From positions 1 through 8,850 of the forward strand of contig JAUZPW010000046.1 in the NCBI GenBank assembly GCA_030705725.1: a DNA stretch of 8,850 nt, written 5' to 3'. This document shows, piece after piece, positions 1 to 3,865 of this stretch (positions are counted from its first letter, which is position 1; every line of letters starts with the position of its first letter). The stretch is from Bacillota bacterium. Its GTDB lineage: Bacteria > Bacillota > Clostridia > Oscillospirales > Butyricicoccaceae. The translations under genes were made by a program, and so were the position numbers. The notes under the pieces are model-generated. The model saw nothing but the letters and a program-made list of their open reading frames with translations, was not told the DNA's origin and made no database searches.

Positions 1-10
1 CTTTGAAGCG

Positions 11-25
11 GCGCGGAATCCGCGC
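11..25 (+). other. Small GC hairpin in the hfq leader
   Basis: GCGCGG (11-16) and CCGCGC (20-25) form a perfect 6-bp stem around an AAT loop. The stem ends 8 bases before the hfq ribosome binding site (GAGGAGG, 34-40). No T tract follows, so it is not a standard terminator. An upstream gene may end with TGA at 4-6, but only one sense codon of it would be visible, so it cannot be identified. In many Firmicutes miaA precedes hfq; nothing here confirms that. Confidence 0.35.
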
Positions 26-48
26 AAGCAAAAGAGGAGGAAAATTAC

Positions 49-300
49 ATGCAGTCAAAAGTCAGCCTTCAGGAAATTCTCCTGAATCAGACCCGGAAAG
101 ATAAAACAGGGGTTACAATTTTCCTTGCAAACGGATTTCAGCTTAAAGGATTTATTAAGGGATTCGACAGCTTTACAGTGGTTATCGAGAGCGAAGGGCG
201 CCAGCAGATGATTTATAAGCACGCAATTTCAACAATAATCCCGGCAAGGCCGGTTGATTTTCAGAACGCGTTTGAAGCGCACGAGGAGGGCACGCCGTAA
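49..300 (+). CDS. hfq: RNA chaperone Hfq
   Basis: Hfq is an Sm-like protein that forms a hexameric ring and helps small RNAs pair with mRNAs. The 83-residue product has the usual length and both Sm motifs. Sm1 covers about residues 21-50 and Sm2 carries YKHAIST at 56-62. Gln8, Phe39, Asp40, Lys57 and His58 match proximal-face positions of E. coli Hfq. Position 9 is Glu rather than Asp, and distal-face Tyr25 is Phe25. The rim segment has R16, K17 and K19. The C-terminal tail is short, as in Gram-positive Hfq. The ATG at 49 follows GAGGAGG (34-40) with 8 bases between. The last codons contain the ribosome binding site of the next gene, so the two are probably translated from one mRNA. The identification is secure; the importance of Hfq in Gram-positive bacteria varies by species. 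Confidence 0.96.
   Translation: MQSKVSLQEILLNQTRKDKTGVTIFLANGFQLKGFIKGFDSFTVVIESEGRQQMIYKHAISTIIPARPVDFQNAFEAHEEGTP
283..290 (+). promoter_or_regulatory. Ribosome binding site for the HlyD-like gene, inside hfq
   Basis: GAGGAGGG lies within the last codons of hfq and 12 bases before a TTG at 303. No ATG or GTG lies between it and that TTG, so it supports the TTG as the start of the next gene. Confidence 0.7.
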
Positions 301-302
301 CA

Positions 303-1526
303 TTGAACAGAAACCGTAAACCGCTTTTTCTTTTTATTACCGTTTTCATTACCGGCGCCCTTTTTATTCTATATGTCGGACATCAGGTTTATCTTATTTT
401 CAACAGCCCCATTAAAACGGAAAACGCCATGTACATAACCGTTGACGACGCGATTTCGGCAGACGGATTTTTTATCAGAAGCGAACAGGTTCTTGAGGGC
501 AAACCCGGGATCATCGAATATACGGTCGGCTCGGGCGAAAAGGTCGCGAAGAACTCGGCGGTCGCGGATGTTTTCGAGGATCAGGAAGCTGCCGCTTTGA
601 GCCGGAAAGCCAAGGAGCTTGACGAAAAGATCGACGACATTGAATATGCAAAATCGCAGAGTATTGATAAAATGGACGCGGCGAAAATAGACGGCCTTAT
701 AACAAGCCAGATCGAGGAGCTTTCGGAGACTGCGGAAACCGGAGTCCTGACCGGCGCGTATGGTAAAACGAGAGACTTAAACGCGCTTATTATAAGGAGA
801 ACCATAGCCGAGCAGGGCGGAGTATTTAACGAAGACGCGCTGGACAAGCTCAAAGCCGAAAGAGAGGACCAAAAAAACAAGATCGGCGGGCGTATTAAGA
901 ATATAAGAAGCCCCGTTTCAGGTTATTTTTCAAAAACAGTCGACGGCTTTGAAAGCCTTCTGGATCCTAAAAACATGGACAAGCTTTCGACGGATACCAT
1001 CCTGAACCTCGAAAAATCGGTTTCGGCCGAGAAGCTGCAAGATGCGGTCGGGAAAATCGTTTACGGGTTCAGCTGGTATTTTGCGGCGGTAATAGGCGAA
1101 AACGAGGCGGATACCCTGACTGTGGGGAGAACGGTTCGCCTGCGTTTTTCACAGGGGCCCGGCTACGATGTTCCTGCTATCGTCGACCGCATCAAAAAAG
1201 ACGGCGACGGCAAGGCGCTGGTTATATTCCAGAGCAATTATATGGACGACGAAATTGTCTCGATGAGGTATCAGCAGGTGGATATAATCAAAAAAAGCGT
1301 CGAAGGCATCAGAGTGTCGAAAGGGGCGATCAGGTTAAAGGACGGGAAGGAAGGCGTTTTTGTAATTTCGGGGAACCGCGTGATTTTTAAGGAAATCAAA
1401 AGGCTTTTCGTGACCGACAGCTTCTATGTTGTCAGCGCGAAAGGCAAGAATGACAGCGATATTTCGATCTACGACGAGATTGTCGTAAACGCTAAGGATC
1501 TTGAGGACAAGAAGGTAATCGGATGA
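303..1526 (+). CDS. HlyD-like membrane-anchored adaptor protein
   Basis: The 407-residue protein resembles the HlyD or membrane-fusion-protein family. It has a short basic N-terminus (NRNRK) and one membrane helix at about residues 8-33; the rest is predicted to be extracytoplasmic. A half lipoyl-like segment lies at about 65-85 (PGIIEYTVGSGEKV). A charged helical stretch at about 88-195, probably a coiled coil, follows. The second lipoyl half is at about 197-210 (RIKNIRSPVSGYF). The C-terminal third, from about 254, looks like the beta-barrel and membrane-proximal domains. It starts at TTG, two bases after the hfq stop, and its TGA overlaps the ATG of yggS by 4 bases, so it belongs to the same operon. 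No ABC transporter or outer-membrane partner is visible. A similar gene next to yggS-sepF is, as I recall, common in Clostridia, but its role is not known to me. Efflux-adaptor annotation would rest on fold only. Confidence 0.8.
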   Translation: MNRNRKPLFLFITVFITGALFILYVGHQVYLIFNSPIKTENAMYITVDDAISADGFFIRSEQVLEGKPGIIEYTVGSGEKVAKNSAVADVFEDQEAAALSRKAKELDEKIDDIEYAKSQSIDKMDAAKIDGLITSQIEELSETAETGVLTGAYGKTRDLNALIIRRTIAEQGGVFNEDALDKLKAEREDQKNKIGGRIKNIRSPVSGYFSKTVDGFESLLDPKNMDKLSTDTILNLEKSVSAEKLQDAVGKIVYGFSWYFAAVIGENEADTLTVGRTVRLRFSQGPGYDVPAIVDRIKKDGDGKALVIFQSNYMDDEIVSMRYQQVDIIKKSVEGIRVSKGAIRLKDGKEGVFVISGNRVIFKEIKRLFVTDSFYVVSAKGKNDSDISIYDEIVVNAKDLEDKKVIG

Positions 1527-2242
1527 TTTATAACGAAAATGCCGCAATCGTGCTTTCGGAAAGGTTAAAGGAGATTAAGGAAAGGATAGCACAGGCGGCT
1601 TTGCGATCGGGGCGCGGGGATAAAGACGTTTTTCTTGTGGCCGCCACAAAAACACAGCCAAGCGAAATTATAAAAGAGGCTCTCAGAACCGGAAAGATCG
1701 ATTTTGCCGGTGAAAACCGCGTTCAGGAGCTTCGCGGACATCTGGAGGACGGGGCGTATTTGCAGGTGCCCGTGCATTTTATCGGTCATCTTCAGACGAA
1801 CAAGTTAAAATACGTCGTCGGCAAGGTTAAGCTCATTCAGTCGGTGGACTCTATAAACCTTGCTTCCGAGGTCGCGAAACAGGCGCAGAAAGCAGGCGTT
1901 ACCCAGGATATACTTCTGGAGCTGAACGTCGCGGGGGAGGAAAGCAAATTCGGCTTTTCACCCGAGAGGCTTGACGAAATACTGCCGCAGGTTTCAAAAA
2001 TCAGCGGGATTAACGTCAGAGGAATTATGGCTATTCCTCCGAAACAGGAGATCCCGGGTCAGAATCGGCCCTATTTTGAAAGATTAAGGCAAGTGTTTAT
2101 TGACAGTAAAGCCAAAAAATATGATAATGTCTTTATGGATTATCTGTCCATGGGCATGAGCGAAGATTATTATGACGCTATCCTTTGCGGTTCTAATATG
2201 GTGAGGATCGGCACCGCTATTTTCGGCAAAAGAGAGGCTTAA
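1523..2242 (+). CDS. yggS: YggS/YlmE family PLP homeostasis protein
   Basis: This 239-residue protein belongs to the PLPBP family. These single-domain, alanine-racemase-fold proteins bind pyridoxal 5'-phosphate and keep vitamin B6 and some amino-acid pools in balance; no catalytic reaction is established. The PLP lysine is Lys43 in VAATKTQ. Family blocks follow in order: GENRVQEL, HFIGHLQTNK, IQSVDS, ELNVAGEESKFGF, GIMAIPP, LSMGMSEDY and GSNMVRIGTAIFG near the end. The length is normal. The ATG overlaps the previous stop as ATGA, and AAGG at 1512-1515 could serve as a weak ribosome binding site, so translational coupling is likely. yggS (ylmE in Bacillus) is a standard neighbour of sepF in Gram-positive genomes. 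Confidence 0.95.
   Translation: MIYNENAAIVLSERLKEIKERIAQAALRSGRGDKDVFLVAATKTQPSEIIKEALRTGKIDFAGENRVQELRGHLEDGAYLQVPVHFIGHLQTNKLKYVVGKVKLIQSVDSINLASEVAKQAQKAGVTQDILLELNVAGEESKFGFSPERLDEILPQVSKISGINVRGIMAIPPKQEIPGQNRPYFERLRQVFIDSKAKKYDNVFMDYLSMGMSEDYYDAILCGSNMVRIGTAIFGKREA
2100..2128 (+). promoter_or_regulatory. Predicted sigma-A-type promoter inside yggS, ahead of sepF
   Basis: TTGACA (2100-2105) and GATAAT (2123-2128) are 17 bases apart, with an A-rich spacer. That is 11 of 12 matches to the housekeeping consensus at ideal spacing. A start site near 2135 would leave a leader of about 125 bases before sepF at 2259. The site is inside yggS coding sequence, so chance composition is possible, but it is the best promoter match I found in the window. 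It could give sepF, yggT and later genes expression independent of hfq. Confidence 0.55.
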
Positions 2243-2258
2243 GGAGGAAAAATACAAT

Positions 2259-2696
2259 ATGGGCTTTATGGAAGATTTCAAACGCTGGGCAAAGGGCGAA
2301 GACGAGGACGACGACGATTTTGAGGAATTCGTGCCGCGCCACAAAGACTTAAAGGAAGAAGAATTCCAGCCTTCCGAAGGCAAAAAAAACAGCAACAAAG
2401 TGGTTAACATAAACGCGACGACGCAGCTCTCGGTTGTTCTGGTCAAGCCTGACCGCTTCGAAAACGCGGCTGAAATCGCGGATCATCTTAAAGAACGCCG
2501 CACCGTGGTTCTGAACCTAGAGCAGACCAACAAGGACGTCGCGCGCCGCCTCGTAGATTTCCTGAGCGGAGTTGCCTACGCCAACGAGGGAAAGATCAAG
2601 AAAGTCGCGAATTCGACTTTTATAATTACTCCGTATAATGTCGACATACTTGGAGACCTTATTGACGAGCTTGAAAACAATGGCCTTTACTTATAG
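2259..2696 (+). CDS. sepF: Cell division protein SepF
   Basis: SepF anchors FtsZ to the membrane and organises FtsZ filaments during septum formation in Gram-positive bacteria. This copy has 145 residues. An N-terminal amphipathic helix (MGFMEDFKRWAK) fits the known membrane-targeting segment. An acidic stretch (residues 14-25) and a charged linker to about residue 53 follow. The conserved C-terminal domain (about 55-140) contains VVLVKPDRFENAAEIADHL, then the FLSGVAYANEGKI block (101-113) involved in dimer formation, and the TFIITPYNVDI strand. The ATG follows AAGGAGG (2241-2247), which overlaps the yggS stop, with 11 bases of spacing. Its place after yggS and before yggT and divIVA is the standard arrangement. 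Confidence 0.95.
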   Translation: MGFMEDFKRWAKGEDEDDDDFEEFVPRHKDLKEEEFQPSEGKKNSNKVVNINATTQLSVVLVKPDRFENAAEIADHLKERRTVVLNLEQTNKDVARRLVDFLSGVAYANEGKIKKVANSTFIITPYNVDILGDLIDELENNGLYL

Positions 2697-2713
2697 CGGC
2701 GAGCAAAAAAACA

Positions 2714-2720
2714 AGGGAGG
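2714..2720 (+). promoter_or_regulatory. Ribosome binding site that places the yggT start at CTG
   Basis: AGGGAGG is 9 bases before a CTG at 2730 that is in frame with yggT. The next possible start, GTG at 2751, is 30 bases from this site, which is too far for normal initiation. No ATG, GTG or TTG lies in frame between the two. Confidence 0.6.
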
Positions 2721-2729
2721 ATACCTGAG

Positions 2730-3005
2730 CTGATTACGATTACTTCTGTCGTGACTTATATCGTTTACAGTATCTTGCGTCTGCTTGAGCTGCTGCTTTT
2801 TGTCAGAGCCATTTTATCGTGGTTCCCCAATTTTTCGCAGGGCCCGATTTTTTCGTTCGTTTATTTCACAACGGAGCCGGTTTTGGCTCCGATCAGGAAA
2901 TTGCTTATGAGAATTCAAACGCTCAGAAGCATGCCGCTCGATTTTTCAATTATCGTGGCGTATCTTATAATCGAAATCCTGCTTGAAGTGCTTTCCGTTT
3001 ATTGA
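2730..3005 (+). CDS. yggT: YggT family membrane protein
   Basis: This is a small two-helix membrane protein of the YggT family (YlmG in Bacillus and cyanobacteria), linked to the division region and to thylakoid or nucleoid organisation in plastids and cyanobacteria; the molecular activity is unknown. From CTG 2730 the product has 91 residues, and from GTG 2751 it has 84. The first helix is at about residues 5-31 and ends with the family signature ILSWFP. EPVLAPIRKLL follows in the loop, and the second helix is at about 68-90. I prefer CTG 2730 because of the ribosome binding site, and because the seven extra residues (initiator, then ITITSV) extend the first hydrophobic helix. It lies 33 bases after sepF. 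A hairpin follows directly after its stop. Confidence 0.88.
   Translation: MITITSVVTYIVYSILRLLELLLFVRAILSWFPNFSQGPIFSFVYFTTEPVLAPIRKLLMRIQTLRSMPLDFSIIVAYLIIEILLEVLSVY
2943..2971 (+). promoter_or_regulatory. Possible promoter ahead of divIVA, inside yggT
   Basis: TATAAT (2966-2971) is a perfect -10 box and TTTTCA (2943-2948) a 4-of-6 match to -35, 17 bases apart. A start near 2978 would give divIVA a leader of about 90 bases containing the hairpin at 3011-3042. The region is AT-rich membrane-helix coding sequence, so chance matches are more likely than usual. Confidence 0.3.
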
Positions 3006-3010
3006 GATTT

Positions 3011-3042
3011 AAGCCGCTCCGCCTGTTAAGGGCGGGGCTTTT
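3011..3042 (+). terminator. Hairpin with short T run between yggT and divIVA
   Basis: AAGCC (3011-3015) pairs with GGCTT (3036-3040), and CCGCC (3019-3023) pairs with GGCGG (3031-3035). A three-base bulge (GCT) interrupts the left arm and the loop has seven bases. Only four T residues follow the last G-C pair, so it should be a weak terminator or an attenuator that lets part of the transcription into divIVA. It starts 5 bases after the yggT stop. Confidence 0.5.
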
Positions 3043-3069
3043 CAGGATTTTCGGAAGGAGGGTTTTTCC

Positions 3070-3834
3070 TTGCTCACACCGCAGGAAATAGAACAGAAAA
3101 AATTTGAAAAAGCCGTTTTCGGGGGCTATGATATGGCATCCGTCGACGACTTTCTGGATGCTTTAACCGCCGATTACAATATGCTTTACAGGGAAAACGT
3201 GGCGCTGAAAGCAAAAATGAAGGTGCTCGTTGAGAAAATTGAGGAATACCGCAGCGTCGACGACGAAATGCGCAAAGCGCTGCTGACCGCTCAGAAAACG
3301 GCCAGGGAGATTGTCGACGAAGCCAAAAAGCAGGCGGAAACTCTGACCTCGGGGGCACGAGAGAACGCGGGGGAAAATATTTCCGCACTGAAACAGGAAA
3401 TAATTAACGAGGAGCGTAGGCTCGAGGAAGCCCGCGCGGCGACTAACGGGTATATCGCCGAACTTATCGATTTACATAAAAACGGGATAATCAGGCTTCA
3501 GGAATTCCTTGTTCCGCAAGAAAAGGAGCCAGAGCAAAAACCCGAAATAGACGAGGCTAAAGACGCTGAAAATACGGCCGCTGCGGAGCAGCCGGAGCCG
3601 GCTGAGCGTCCCGGCTCTACGGAGCCTGAGAGACCGGCTCCGATAAAAAGCGCGGTCGAAACCGAGAGCCGCAAGGAAAACGGGATGGAAGTCAAGGTTT
3701 ATGAGGTGAAGCTCCCTGAAAAAGGGAAGGAATACAGGGACGACACCGGAGAAATAATGTCGTATACGCCCAAACCGAAATTTAATTTTGAAAACCTTAA
3801 ATTTGGGAAAGATTATAGAGAAAGCGACGATTAA
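3070..3834 (+). CDS. divIVA: DivIVA domain protein
   Basis: DivIVA proteins sense negative membrane curvature and gather at septa and poles, where they recruit partner proteins. The 254-residue product starts at TTG, 8 bases after AAGGAGG (3055-3061). Residues 1-60 form the DivIVA N-terminal domain: LTPQEIEQKKF, then FGGYD at 17-21, VDDFLD and ADY. A long coiled coil, heavily charged, runs to about residue 145. Residues 148-205 are a Glu/Pro/Ala-rich, probably disordered linker with an imperfect repeat (EPAERP, EPERPAP). The last 49 residues contain VKVYEVKLPEKGKEY and KFNFENLKFGKDY and look ordered. The protein is longer than Bacillus DivIVA (about 164 residues), mainly through the linker and tail. 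Position 18, Arg in B. subtilis and important for membrane contact, is Gly here. Family assignment is firm; partners are unknown. Confidence 0.92.
   Translation: MLTPQEIEQKKFEKAVFGGYDMASVDDFLDALTADYNMLYRENVALKAKMKVLVEKIEEYRSVDDEMRKALLTAQKTAREIVDEAKKQAETLTSGARENAGENISALKQEIINEERRLEEARAATNGYIAELIDLHKNGIIRLQEFLVPQEKEPEQKPEIDEAKDAENTAAAEQPEPAERPGSTEPERPAPIKSAVETESRKENGMEVKVYEVKLPEKGKEYRDDTGEIMSYTPKPKFNFENLKFGKDYRESDD
3593..3642 (+). repeat. Nested inverted repeats in the divIVA linker region
   Basis: CGGAGCCGG (3593-3601) is repeated in inverted form as CCGGCTCCG (3634-3642). Between them GGCTC (3613-3617) and GAGCC (3622-3626) form a second stem around TACG. The segment encodes the Glu-Pro-rich linker, whose repeated EP and RP codons may be enough to explain the pattern. 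A structured mRNA region is possible but not shown. Confidence 0.45.
3788..3816 (+). promoter_or_regulatory. Weak promoter-like pair ahead of ileS
   Basis: TTGAAA (3788-3793) and GATTAT (3811-3816) are 17 bases apart, 9 of 12 consensus matches. It would start transcription about 43 bases before the ileS start. It overlaps the AT-rich 3' end of divIVA, so I hold it only weakly. Confidence 0.22.
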
Positions 3835-3865
3835 GAAGATCGCTTGCAAAGGAGAAAGAAAACCA

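Noticed and set aside
2..85. Open frame across the leader overlapping hfq
   Set aside because: It has no recognisable protein similarity, runs only 27 codons within the window, and would contain the hfq ribosome binding site. It could be the tail of an upstream gene, but this cannot be decided here.
3788..3865. Longer start for ileS at ATG 3788, adding 26 residues
   Set aside because: It lies inside divIVA in another frame, has no ribosome binding site, and adds residues with no IleRS similarity; ATG 3866 has AAAGGAG upstream.
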